From Apis mellifera (Eukaryota > Arthropoda > Insecta > Hymenoptera > Apidae): DNA of 64,000 nt. Shown here piece by piece: positions 11,914-24,282 of the stretch. Position 1 is the first letter of the stretch. Every line of letters begins with the position of its first letter. The DNA lies in assembly GCF_003254395.2 (NCBI RefSeq), contig NC_037651.1:10219001-10283000 (forward strand). The letters run 5' to 3'. The notes beneath the pieces were generated by a model. The model was not told the DNA's origin, did not search any database, and was given only the letters and a program-made list of their open reading frames with translations. Made by a program: the position numbers and the translations under genes.

Positions 11914-14900
11914 CCTACATTTACCTGTGTTACGTTTCTCTTACGTTGACTCTTATATATTTTCGATTGAATCGAAATCGCCATTTATTAACGCGCCAAT
12001 CGTTTCGTCAAAATTTTTGTCAAGAGCATAGAGACAGTAATTCGAAAGAGAAACAAGTAAGGGAAAACGGGTAAATACAGACTTGGAGAGAAAGAAGAGT
12101 CGTAACGGGAAGGATGGATTGGTTGGTCGTCGAAACAAGGAACACCGTCTCGTGCAAACGATTGTGACGCGGGGAAAGGAAAACTCATTTCGAGGAAAAG
12201 AGAAATAAAGAAGGGAGGAACTCAAGGACAAAGGGGAAAAAGAAGATACGAGGTGGCAGACGGAAGGTAGCAGAGAGCAGGCTAGCTTCATTTCTTTGTA
12301 AGTTGGCGCGACAGTTGAGAGAAAAATTGGTTCTACCGTTGGCCGGGTCGGGAAGGTGCGAAGGATTCGAGCAAGGGGCTGGTGTCCGGAATACGAAGGG
12401 TTGGGTACACCCTCTAATATCTTGTGATTTAGTGTCGGATGCAACGACGCAGCTTAAACGCCAACGTTATACGATGCTCCAAGCCGATACAAGCTGCGAA
12501 ATTAAACTTCCGTGGCTCCCTTTTTGACTCGTCTTTTCAACCCTTCATATTTTTTCTTCCTTCCTCTTCCCCCGCCCCCCTCCTCTTTTCTTCCGTTTTT
12601 TTTCCTCGAATTTCTTCTTTTTCTTCTTCCTTTTTTCTTTTTTTATTATCAACAAATTGTGTATCCATCGTGTAGATAGATAACCGGTATGTATCGCCCA
12701 TCATCGCAGATGCATCATCGAACTCGTTATAAATTACCGGGTATGTAGGTACGTTTCGTTGAAAATTCGTTAGGTCGACGTTAACTAAGCGAGCAGGATA
12801 AGCTGACGGCATTGGTTCTTTTAGTTGGAAGGGGGAGGATGGACTATCTGAAAAAAAAGGGACGGGTGGGGCCGTTTGTCAGTTGGCGCGCGTCCATTAG
12901 GGGTGAAAAATCGAGTAGCAGCACGGCCATAAACAAACAAAATTATACGAGAGGACGGTTCCTCGACTAGTTCGGAGTTCATATATGTCGCGTCATGTAT
13001 TTCATAGAATGAATTTTTCTTTGCGTCGCGCGATACGTTCGATGTTTCTACTTGTCTCGTAAATTACGTTGAAACTTACGTTGGATTCGTAGGAATTAAC
13101 CGTTCGATTAATATAGAGATATAAGTCGTTAATACTTGAAAAAGTACAGAAGACAAAGGATCTCGATTCTTTTGACATCCAACGATGTTTACCAAGGTAT
13201 CTCGTCGATATCTCGAAAAATTAGTTAAACGACGTTAACAACTATTACGAATTGAAACGACAAAGAGTTCTCCTCCTCTGTTATAAAGTTTCCAGTAAAA
13301 TTACTGGAATGATCGTGTCGTGTTGATGAGAGGTGAAAAAGAGCAAAATATTTCTTCGAAATCGAATATAATTCGACGAATGTTGAACGAATTCGAACAT
13401 CCGTCAAAAGGATTTTGGGTCGAGGTGAGGATGTTATTATTACCGAATTGAAGTTATCGCGTCAATTTATTTCGATTATCATAGTGTTTAAACGAAAATT
13501 CGGTGTAATCGCGATGAGGCAACGCTTGTTCCGTCGTTTACGTTTCATTTTGATTTTCTCGTTCGTTCGATCGATCGGTTTGTAGGAAAATTTATGGCAC
13601 AGTAAACGCAAACGAGAATAGATGAGGCCGCAAAGCCCGCGTTTCAGTTTTCATCTGCGGGCAACGTCGCTCTCTATAGATATCTATATTATCGGGATAT
13701 ATCCCCGAACGGCGGAATGTAAACGGACGAATACGGCGGGAAAATAATAAAATCGGGAAGAGAGACGAGGAGAGAGACGATTGACAAAGTAGTGAAAGTT
13801 AGGAGGAAGATATATAATCCTCGAGCAGGAGGGGGATGGAAATTTCGAAGACAGAATCTCTCTGATTCGTCCCGATATAGCCGAGCGCGGTTGCTCCACA
13901 GTTGGCAATCAAAAAAGGATCGTATAACCTTGGAAGATCGAGGCTTCGAAGAATCCTGCTTCCTCCTTCCAGACTTTAAGTTACGGCTTAGATACGAAAG
14001 GCGGTCCGTAGCTAGCTAGGCGCCGGGATTGATTGTGGCTATGAGCGCGTGATTTATCTTTCTCGCTTCTCTTTTAAAACCGTTTCTGTATACCCGTCTT
14101 CTTCCTTACGTCTATTTTTCTCTTCTTTTTCTTTCTCTTTTTTTTCTCTCTTTCTCTCTCTCTCTCCCCTCTTTTCCTCCCATTTTGTATTGTGCAAACC
14201 GTTCAAAATTTTTCTCCGCGACAGATACCTTTTCAACGTTTCACCCCGAGCGAGGGGTAAAATGAAAGTAGCCCGCGAACAGTGTTAAAAAACGAACGTT
14301 TCGTTAAGAAAGTTATAAAATTTAAGTTACTGCCCCGCAAACGACTTCTCTCCTTTTATGCAGACACTTTGCTTCCATTTAATTAACCGTGGATCTTAAA
14401 TCACGTTCAGATATTAAGAGCTTAGCGCCCCCTAACATTCGAGGAGTCGAGTAATTTTTCTCGTTCTTTCGCGTAAATTCTCAGTTTTACTGCGTAAAAA
14501 AGAAAGAAAAAAAAAAAGACGGTACGATATCCTGGGAAGATTCGTTTCCCGTTTTTAGTAGTGTAGATCGATATTGGCGCGAAGTCGGCGGAGGAAGACA
14601 CGAAGTCGAAGACGTTTAAAATATCTGGCAACTGTGCGAGAATCAATGTTTGCGATTACCTGTGGTCGGAGCAAAGCTAATACGTATAAGTTAGGTAGCG
14701 CGCAACAGGCAGTCATGACACACATAAATCCCAACTAGACGTGGCAAGTAACACACCTGACTTTTGGCCCGGCGCGCGACGTATCGGCTTTTCGAAAAGC
14801 AGATTATAAGGAGGGAGACGTAATGCGCGTCGAGTTTTATTTTTTTCTTTCTTTCTTTCTTTCTCTCTTTTCCTTTTGTAAAGGAAGACTAGAAAACTAT

Positions 14901-17900
14901 CGTTCCAACAATAGGCTAATCGACGAGAAAGTTGGGTAATTCCAGACGATTTTCCGGCCAATCGGATATGCTCGATAAAAATCAATTTGCGAGTATACTC
15001 GTAAAATACTATTCTTTGTTATCCATGGTTGTGTGGAGGCAATCGGTTGGTAGGGAGAGTACGAAGTTAGAAGGTAGAGAGGAAGGTGGTTGGAAAACAT
15101 TTTTGTAGATACTCCTAGTTCCGAAAGTATTGGCCAAAGATGACGGGGAGTCTCGTTCGCGATACCGTCAAAACTTTCTATCTCGAAACTGGACAAAATA
15201 TTGACCGATTCGTACCCTCTTCTCCAACGGTTCCCACCACTTTTCGACGGACTATACTTTACCGGCACCCTCTGTCTCGATGTAACTTATATTTAATTAC
15301 TGTCGGTAATATATTAGATTTAAAGAGTTTTCTCGTAAAATATCGCAACATTAAGAAAACCTCGACGCTTCCACCGAGACCAGGCGGCCGAAGAAAATGA
15401 TTTAGCTTTCATGAATTCTTTAAGGCTACCGGCTACGACTAGAAAGTCTCCAACTACGGTCACTGTATTCCACGCCCCCTCCCTCCCGACTCTCCTACCC
15501 ATCTTTCGCCCTCTTTTTCACCATCTTTATCATTGCCTCGACAGAGGCTTACAGCTATAGTCCCTTTTAAATTCGCGCGATCATTTCCACTCTCGGGCAG
15601 GTATGCTTTTCCTCCTCCACCCCCCTTCATCGAGTAATTAATAAAGCTCTTAAAATATATTGCAATTTTTCCCTTATAATTTTATAATCTATTTCCAGTT
15701 GATAAATTGTCAACAGGCACATAATTACGACATCATCCTGTTTGTTAAACGATATTCCGCTATAACGAAAGTAAGTAGCTCGTCGTCGACTCGAGCTATT
15801 ATCGTCCTCCTCCTCCTCCTCCTCCTATTTCCTCGCGAGCACCTATACATAGATTTCTTTATTTATTTTTTCTCCCTCTTTCTTATACTTCCCTTTTCAT
15901 CGCGGAATTAACCGTCTGAATGGATAGGGGATCACGGGAATCGAAAACGTGTGTTCGTCTCTCTATTGTGAAAACAGTTTCTGAAACGGAACGGTGATGC
16001 TTACTAAATGTACGGGAGGAGGAAACTCGTTTTGTCTCTCGACTCGACTCGTTCGAGAGAGACTTTTTTCCCCTCCTCCTCCTCCACCTCCTCCTTCTTC
16101 TTCTTCCTCCTATCTATACATCTCCAGATTTGCTCGCTTCGTTGAAAACGCAGTCAACGAAGTCGAGCCGCAATCGACTCGTTTCGTTTTTAGGGTAGGG
16201 TAGAAATGATCCGAAAAGAAAAGTGGCCTAGTCGAGTTGGGAGAGCTTTTTCAATGGATAATTTAAATGGATGAATGTGTTTATCGTTGCGATCTATAAG
16301 TATAAATGAATTCGAATGAAAAGGAAGGGGAGGGGTGGGGGGCGGGGATGAAAGCAGGGGAAATACGGGAATATCGAGCGAACATCTATTGTGCCGATTG
16401 AATCGTCGTAAGGAATACGCGCGATTTTAATTTTGTTGGAATGGAAAATTACCATTCAATTTCACTCTTTTGTTTCATGGTGGGGGGAGGGGAGGAGAAG
16501 GAAGGGGGTGGGACGTCGAGCGTGATGAAATGAAAGAAAGGAGTAGTAAGCAGAGGCATAGGTAGAAGTGTGTGACACTTTGTACGATATCTCCGTGATG
16601 TACACGAAACGCCACTTAAATCCCGGATCAACGGTCATATGGGTTAAGCGAAACCACAAGGGGATGCACGGTTGAATGATGAAACAAAAAAGAAAGAGAG
16701 AGAGAGAAAAATTAAACGAAATCTTTCGATATGCATAGGTAGAGAAAAAAATCCTGGAATTATCGATCCATATTCCCGTCTTACAATTTTCTCGATTAAT
16801 TATTTCTCTTAGTCGTTTCATTGATAAATTGAATCGACGAAAAGACGACGGGTTGTTAAATTTGAGAAGTGGAAAAAAAAAAAAAAAGAAAGAAAATGGA
16901 ATGAAACATGATCATTTAATGGACGACAAGCTTTGACGAGGTAAATCTTCGAGTTGCAATTCTTACTCACTTTCGATAACAATAGCTACATTCGACCGTG
17001 TTTTACCGTTTATGTAAGAATTTAATTGCGAAGGCTTTTTCTTCTTTGTTATTTTTTGTTTAACAACTATGCTAATGCCCCATAATGAGATTCTTCGTCG
17101 TTCTTTCGTGCAAGAGCTACCTTATTCTATGCTCGGTATTATCCTGTCAGTTCCTTTTGCATTTTACTTTATATTAAATTTATACATATTTTTTTCTTTT
17201 TTTCTTTCTTTTTTCTTCCTTTTTCATTTTTTTTTTTCACAGACGCGCGCTAGCGCCGCCTATACGCGTACGCTCAAAGTAGAAATAATAATCTTGCGAC
17301 GAGCCACGCGCTAAATTTTATAATTATACTATTTGAATATAGCGATAAATTTGATGGACATGTTTTTCCATTCTATCTTTGTCTCTGACGAATTTCACGG
17401 TAATTCAAATGGTCAATGCTCGATGAAAAATGCAAAACTGGCGGAAGCCATCATTCGATGGTACAATTCTATTAGAGTTTCCGCCTGGGATCGGCTGACA
17501 ATGTCAGCCTGACATAGGATGCGGGCCGCTATCGAGAACGAACGAAGAGAAATAAACCAGATGGATAAAGGAACGAAAGAGAGGGGAAGAGTTGTATATG
17601 TTCGAACGAGCAACTAAAGTTGTTTTAATATTTTTTTGGAAAAAAAGGAAAAAAAGAAAAGTTTAAAAAAACGTTGCTAGATTCGATCGAATCGCAACGA
17701 TATTATATTTATATATATAATTACAAGAAAGATATCTGTTGTTAAAACTACGATGCAGTAACTTTTGAATCTGTTTGCAATAAAATTCGTCTCCTCGTTA
17801 GGGATCGAGGTTCACCACCGCGATGTTGCACGTAGATATATAATAGGTTAATGATCGGTTGGCGCGTATACGTGCTTGCTTATTGTTTATGCTATGAATA

Positions 17901-18616
17901 GTTTATTCGCTATCGTTGTTCGTTACCGACGCTAACTGTATCGAGCGTCCACCTTTTGGCGTTTCGAAACCGTTCATACGTGCTATTCGAAGAGCTCGAT
18001 GATCAAATATTGAACGGAGAATCCGATTTGATTTAAGTAGAAGGAAAACATTTTAATTTGACGAGTAAAAGTATTATGTAAATATATATATACACATACA
18101 TAAGCAAGAAAACGCTTCGATTTTTACGATATGAAACATTCTGATCCTGGGATGATCGTAGTTTTGGAAAAAAGGCTTTCATCGATCTTGCGGTGTACGA
18201 TGCGAAGAGTGTACGATGGCAAAATGCATAAATAAAGCGACCTGAAAGCACGAAGCCTGGTAGAATTTTTTATACCCGCATTCAAGCAATGGAAATATAT
18301 ATGTATATAAAAATTGTTTCTCAAAAATTGTTAAAAAAAGAAAGAAAGGAAAACGTTTGATAGATAAAATAGGCGCGAATCATTGTTCAATCTTCCGGAA
18401 ATTTTGATCGTTGTTCGACGATCTTATTATTTCATTATCGTTCGTACAAATTTATTTTCCTTCTCGTATTTTAATTCTCGACAAAAACAAGTTTGCCAAG
18501 TTTCTTTCAACGTTTCTCGACTTTGGCATAGAAGCTGTATGTATAACTGCACTGAGAGTCGGACGTTGGCGAATACGATTTCAAGATGGGTGGAAAGAAA
18601 GTGTGGAGATTATCGC
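11913..18616. other. Non-coding region, no supported gene
   Basis: The block holds pyrimidine-rich stretches (about 12535-12655, 14105-14180, 16065-16110), a TTTC run near 14845-14870, a (CCT)n run near 15808-15830, and G-rich patches near 16326-16350 and 16480-16515. Open frames such as 11953-12444 on the minus strand are Ser/Phe/Leu-rich shadows of purine-rich DNA. No exon with matching splice signals, and no RNA gene, was recognised. Confidence 0.45.
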
Positions 18617-18665
18617 GAAAGAAGGGAAGGAAGGAAGGAAGGAAGGAAGGAAGAAAGGAAGAAGG
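18617..18665. repeat. (GGAA)n purine tract
   Basis: A pure purine run of about 49 nt, mainly GGAA units with a diverged AAGAAAGGAAG end. It is one of several GGAA/TTCC tracts in the window (see 20765, 23468, 26574, 51306). Confidence 0.95.
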
Positions 18666-21600
18666 TACACGTTGTAAGGGCGAAAGTGGTTGACGGCCGA
18701 ATTGTGACGCGACTCGTTTCAGTCGTTGTTGTCTGTATTTTCAAGGCTCTGCTAGGTGGATACGAGGGGCCTTCAAAAACTTTTAATTAATACGGATGAC
18801 GAGTACACAAAGCCTCAACCGAGCAAAGAATTTCAGAACAAAGAAAATGGAAGAGTATTGTTGTCGGGTCTTGTTACGAGTGACACGTCGAGACGAGAGA
18901 ACGAGATGAAGGCGAGATAGGAAGGGTGGCGCGAGAAAGGGGAGTAAAGATAAAAAGCGTAAGTAGAAAGGAAACGAGGAGTAACGTGTAAAAACGGGGG
19001 AAAGAGCTTGCATTTCAGTATCATCCACTTCCCTTTACTTCCACTTCTGTATTTCGTCCTTTCATAGCTCAAGGAAACGCGTAAATAAGAGAAATCCACG
19101 CGCGCTTGCCATTTTACGCGCTTTCATATACCGCGCTTCGCTAGTTTTCCGCTCTTTTTCACAAATACTTCGCGCGATCGTTCCTATTAATCGAATATTT
19201 CGCTCAATCATCACGCAAATTTCCCCGTCTATCAATTAACCAACACGCGTCGTCGTTTTATCATTCGATGGATACATCCCATCGGAACGTAGAAATTGTA
19301 GCGAAACGGAATAAATAATCGATGCCTATTTATCTTATCACACCGTTTCGCACCGTAAATATTAAAAGTATCGTTTAACTGTATAAAGCAGGAGCGAGAA
19401 AAAAAAAACTGCTAAATCCATTAGCGAGTATGGAAAAATAATAATATACACGTGCCGTCAACCGTGTACATTTTATTTCCCTGAATTTCGAATTGTTAGA
19501 ATTTCTGAATTTCAAAACGAAACGTTCCATTTAATATTTGTTTTCCGCAAAGCGAATTAAGAACTTGAAAGAACGAACGATGCGAAAAGGATTTCGTTCA
19601 CACATGCGCGCGCAAACGCCGCCGCCGCCGCCGCGTTATTAGATTTTCGTAATTAAAAAAATACCATTATTGTTGTTACGCATTTAAGAATTTATGCGCG
19701 GTTATGTGAAATTTCTTAATCGACCATTTTCTTTCTCCTTCCTTCCTTCGAAACGGATATTTATATCTGAAAACGGAGGGAGAAATTCTGGCTCGATCTG
19801 ATTAATGTTGCATCGTACGATCACGTTTGTCCGTGTATCGATCTCTGGCTGGTGATAAACGGAAAGGCAAATGAACGAGGAAACGACGAAAGGGTAGGGC
19901 CGAGGGATTCAAGTTCGTTTGTTTGTGGGTGAAATCGTTTATTCGTGTAAGTTCGTGCGTTCCACGTACCGCGTTGTATATCTGTATTCGAGCGCAAACA
20001 GCTTTATAGAAACTCGGAGATACCATGTTGAAATGAATTAAAAGCTTTCGTTAATGTCTCGCTGCCGGGTTTTTCTTCTTCCTTTTTTTTTTTTTTTTTT
20101 TTTCGATCGAAATAAAAAGAAAATAATGGTAAGCACGAGTTGAATTTAAAGTCGGTGAAAAATTCAATATCTCTTCGTTTTTTATACACATAAAAAAAAC
20201 GTTTTGCATCTTCCTTTCTAAACTCCTTTCGAAATTTCGAAACGTTTGCTTGCGCGTATTACGATTAATTCGATGACGGTATGAATGATTAAGATTACGA
20301 ATGGCGGCGGGGCAGGGAGGATATTTTATTGTGAAAAATTTACTCGGAAAATTTGACTCGATTTCAAGTTTCACGAGTATAGCGCGAGTATACATCGCGA
20401 TGCGATGCAAAATGCATACGTTCATGCATACGATCGAACGGCTAATATAAGTTACATGTTAAAGGAATACCTGAAAGATGCTTGACTTTTCCGTTCTTGT
20501 TCGCGACGAAGACGGAAGACGGAAGAGTGGAGGAAGAAAGGGGAGAGGGGCTTTCTTCCGTTCGTTCGAAACCATGAAAACTTGAGACTACTTCGGTTCG
20601 TCTCGATCTGGCTTGATCCGCATCGCAACTATGGTATGGCGCGGTCCCTTTGCCATTGACAATTGGATTCTCCGCACTACTCTCGTCGAGTTACAGATTT
20701 TTCCTTTCCGCGAAAATTTCCTTACAGTCGCCTTTGACAGGAGATATCTCCGGTCGCTTCTCTGTCTTTCCTTCCCTTCCCTTTTCTTCCTTCCTTCCTT
20801 CCTTCCTTCCCTCCCTCCTTCCTTCTTCCCTTCCTTCCTTCGTTTTCTCCGTTTCCAGTCTCTTCGATCTCGAGGTGCGGCGTTTCTAAGTATCAGAGCA
20901 TGGAGAAAGATTCGTTACCGGGTATCCCTCTTTCTTTGGTTTCAACCACTTCGCGAAATCAGCTTTTCTTTGAATCACCGTCGGATGGAAGAACTCGGTT
21001 CGTTCGGAGTGGATATTCATTTGTCGTTTACAAAAGTAGTAGCGCGATTCGCAAATCATTTAAGTCACATTCGCCATTTTTCTCTTTCGTCTTTTAACAC
21101 GTTTTCTTTTTCCCTTTCTCTCTTTCTTATATTTCTTATCCTCCCGTAGGATCGCGATATCCAAATTAATATTTCAAGCGTAATTGACGTCAATCGAAAA
21201 AGACGACGCGCCTCGTCGGTTTCCAGTTACCGATTCAATTAGAGAGCAGAGTCCGCCAATTAAATCGACTTGGCCGATGCTACGATAATATAACGATATA
21301 CTCGAAGGAAGGAAATTTTTTTTTTTTTTCTTTCCTTCGAAAGCTTCTATGAATTTTCTTGTAGAAGAAACGATTTCATGCTCGGCCGAGTTTAGATTTT
21401 CAACTCTTTCCGTGATGAAAGCTGTTTAAAAGGAAAGGGTGGTGGCGGCGGCGAAGGTGGCTCGAAGGGAAAAAGAGCGGTTTCGATTCACGGAACGAGT
21501 CGAATTTTCATCCTTTTCGTATCAGCTTTTGCCTACCTGCCCTCCCTCGATCACTGTAAATTCATCGCACGATAATATGCTCGAAAATGTTATCAGTATC

Positions 21601-22080
21601 CGTACATCTTCGATACTTTTTGATCGCGCGGGATAATCTTTCACTGCGCAAATCTAAACGCAAATCGATCGATCGATTCCCCTCGTATTCGCTACGGTTA
21701 TACTTACCGTATACGAGAAAATACCATAATGGAGAACTTGTTTTTTTCCTTTTTTTTTTTTTTCCCCCTTTTTTCGTTTCGGGAATCGCGCTTAAAATAC
21801 AGAAGAATCGATATCGAGGCAATTTCGAGGATGGAAGGTCAATGAATTATCGAAAGGTTAAATTATATTCAACCCCCATGGAGAAATCGTTAATTAAATA
21901 CGTTTAATTTACTTTGAAAGATTGACACGTACCGATTTCGCCGTTATTTTTTTTTTTATTTTTTTTTTTTATTTATTTATTTTTTTTTTATTTTCTTTTC
22001 TCGCGCGCAAAGCGCGGTTTATTATTATTATATCGGTCGAAATCGCATTTCAATTTTAAACCGAAGCTAGACATTCTCTC
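18666..22080. other. Non-coding region, no supported gene
   Basis: It includes a (GCC)n run at about 19617-19635, poly-T at about 20082-20103, the TTCC tract listed separately, T-rich stretches at about 21320-21330 and 21945-21997, and open frames whose composition follows the repeats (for example 20613-21149 with a long Phe/Leu/Pro/Ser stretch). I see no gene. Confidence 0.45.
20765..20841. repeat. (TTCC)n pyrimidine tract
   Basis: About 77 nt of uninterrupted pyrimidines, mostly TTCC/TTCCC units. It encodes the Phe/Leu/Pro/Ser stretch in a 178-codon frame that I reject as a gene. Confidence 0.95.
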
Positions 22081-22440
22081 GGAACAGAAATTCGTAGCTA
22101 ATAATGCATTATATTATTATATAATCGGGGACCGGTTTAAAATAACTAGCCAAGTTTGTTTAATAAATCAACATGCAAGTACAACATCGATAGCGCATCG
22201 AGACAAATTCACTTTTACCAAGAGAGAGAGCGCGGGATGCGCCACCGCGCCGACTATATGTATTATATATCAACGTGACGATCAACTAATTATCAAACCC
22301 GACCCAAATCATGTCAACATTAATCGTGGAAACGGTCCCCGATGCCGAGCTAACAGCCTACGTAAAACGGGCTTGATTTACAATTTATAAACACGAATGT
22401 AACGTTGAATTAGCTAAATTATTTTATCGCCCGCCACAAA
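22081..22440. promoter_or_regulatory. Low-repeat island with an 11-bp inverted repeat; candidate conserved non-coding element
   Basis: ATCGGGGACCG at 22124-22134 is exactly reverse-complemented by CGGTCCCCGAT at 22333-22343, and pairing partly continues inward (GTTT against AAAC with a one-base shift). Between them lie about 200 nt of low-repeat sequence with ATTA/TAAT words, a short GA run and TCATGTCAACATTAA. ACCGGTTT at the left arm resembles a Grainyhead-type site. The sequence facts are direct; a regulatory role is inferred. Confidence 0.25.
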
Positions 22441-22552
22441 TTCGATTTTATAGCTTTTCGTTTTCGTTCGGCGACCACCGCCAATCCGATGAAAAATCGA
22501 ACGATTTTTTTCCACTTTTAAATCTTTCGATCAACGGCGAAATTTCGGAAGA

Positions 22553-22565
22553 GGGGGGGGGGGGG
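22553..22565. repeat. Poly-G run, 13 nt
   Basis: Thirteen consecutive G at the start of a longer purine-rich stretch. The motif is a potential G-quadruplex half-site and a common place for assembly length errors. Confidence 0.9.
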
Positions 22566-22803
22566 AAGAAGAATGCAGGGAAGAACAATGGGGAGACGCG
22601 TGGAGTTAGGAATGGCGAGGAATGGTGAGAGGAGGGTAGGTGAAAAGGATGAACTGTAAAGAAAAGAATACGGCAGAAGGATAGGAAACATTTCCGAGAG
22701 TAATTTTCCACTGGGTGGCGTCAAGAAATGTTTATTCATAAGTTACTAGAACGTGCACGATGTACGATTGTCCCGCGACATTTTACATGGCCGTCGTTCC
22801 CGG

Positions 22804-22836
22804 CACCACCACCACCACCACCACCACCATCACCAT
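22804..22836. repeat. (CAC)n trinucleotide run
   Basis: About 11 CAC/CAT units. In one frame it spells poly-His and in another poly-Thr, which explains the apparent His-rich ORF across it. Confidence 0.9.
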
Positions 22837-22863
22837 TCAGTTTGCCTGTTTGCTCTCTTTCAC

Positions 22864-22891
22864 TTTTTTTTTTTTTTTTTTTTTTTTTTTT
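22864..22891. repeat. Poly-T run, 28 nt
   Basis: An uninterrupted T run directly after TTTCAC and shortly before a CpG-rich segment. No retroposed sequence was recognised upstream of a reverse-oriented poly-A. Confidence 0.9.
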
Positions 22892-23000
22892 ACGTACAGA
22901 TGCGAAAATGCGCCGACACGTGTATACGTGTACAATGTGGGCAAAAATTCAGGCGATGATGCATTCACCGTTCTGGAAATGGATCGAAGTCGAAAAAAAG

Positions 23001-23004
<4 letters not shown>

Positions 23005-23034
<30 letters not shown>
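23005..23034. repeat. (GA)n microsatellite
   Basis: About 15 AG units. It is a possible site for GAGA-type factors but indistinguishable from an ordinary microsatellite. Confidence 0.9.
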
Positions 23035-23038
<4 letters not shown>

Positions 23039-24282
23039 TAATAACGAAGAAATACTTTTTCGCGTTATTTCGCGTTATGTCACGGAAAATGGGAAACTCG
23101 AGCCTTCTCCAATTCGAATCGTAACACCGGTCGCGCAAATGGAACGAAATAACACGTTTTCCATAACAGTCTTTTGTCGATTAGAGAATTACCGGGTAAA
23201 TCTGGATTATAAATTCGCAATTCCGGATAATCGGATCGAAGAGCGTTCGTGTATCCCGCGACGCAAAATACGAATGGAGAAAATCTTTCGTAAACGTTTA
23301 TCGGATGACACGTGTAAATATCGGCGGAGGACGCCTTTCCGGGCAACGCTTTTCCACGTCTGGTCCCAACTGAGAACAAAGCTTCGCCTCCGCGGTAATA
23401 TTTCTGCGAGGTGGTCTCTCGGTAAAACGGTGCAGTTGCCGAGTTTAGTTACACTCGGGATATAAATAAGAAAGAAAGAAAAAAAAAAGAAGAAAAAAGA
23501 AGAAAGGAAAGAAAGAGAGAAAGAAAGAAAGGAAGGAAGGAAGGAAGGAAGGAAGAAAAAGGGATGGTATTACACGGAGGATTCGATATCCCCGGTTGAA
23601 TCGTTCGTTAGCCGTTTTCTTATTTCCTACTTTCTTTTCGCTCCCTTTTCGCTTTCTTTTCCCCTTGATCCCCGAGTCCTCCTCCTCGCCAAGTCCTAGT
23701 TGGCGCGCCACGCTTACTTCCCGGTTATTCTTATTCCGACCGTCGTCTTTTGTTCGAGAGGAGGAAGGAGTAGTAGGCAGATTTTTAGAACGGGAGAATA
23801 GAAATGGCGCGGTCAGAGATATCCAGGGATTTATGATCGGGTCACGGTGCACTGGCCACGATATTAAATTAAGTTACGCGCACCTTGGAATTTTTTATTA
23901 TCACCGGGGAGCAAAGGAATACGCTTTTCCCACCGGAGATACGCCACGGTGCTCGTCTTTTTTCATCTTTTCTCCTCGTCCTTCTCCCTCCCCCCCCCCC
24001 TCCTTCTTCTTCTCAACGATTCTGTTGCCAAGTTACGTTGACCTGTTTATATTTTTAACTCAAAGTCCGCCGCCTCCCTTTCCCTTCCCTTCTCCTTTCT
24101 TTTATTTTCACCAACGATTCAATATGACGGGTCGAAATAGAAAAGAGGAAGAAGGAGAAAGAGACGGAGAAAGAAAAATAAGCGTATCTATTTTAAATTA
24201 ATCGATAAGAACGAGTGTGTGTGTGAAACGAAGAGGCACAGCCGAGGGAAATAAAATTTGGGAAAAATATTCTGGAAGAAAA
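23035..24282. other. Non-coding region, no supported gene
   Basis: The + frame at 22728-23465 continues into this stretch, but its first half is poly-Pro, poly-Phe and Glu/Arg repeats and the rest shows no domain. A C10 run lies near 23991-24000. The long purine tract is listed separately. No exon is supported. Confidence 0.4.
23468..23564. repeat. 97-nt uninterrupted polypurine tract
   Basis: The tract contains only A and G: GAAA units, an A-rich centre, then GAAA/GA units and at least six GGAA units. It has mirror-like segments and is a strong candidate for triplex (H-DNA) formation. The complementary strand spells Phe/Leu/Ser/Pro repeats, giving spurious frames. Confidence 0.9.

Noticed and set aside
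20613..21149. 178-codon + ORF
   Set aside because: Its centre is the (TTCC)n tract read as Phe/Leu/Pro/Ser; the remainder shows no domain.
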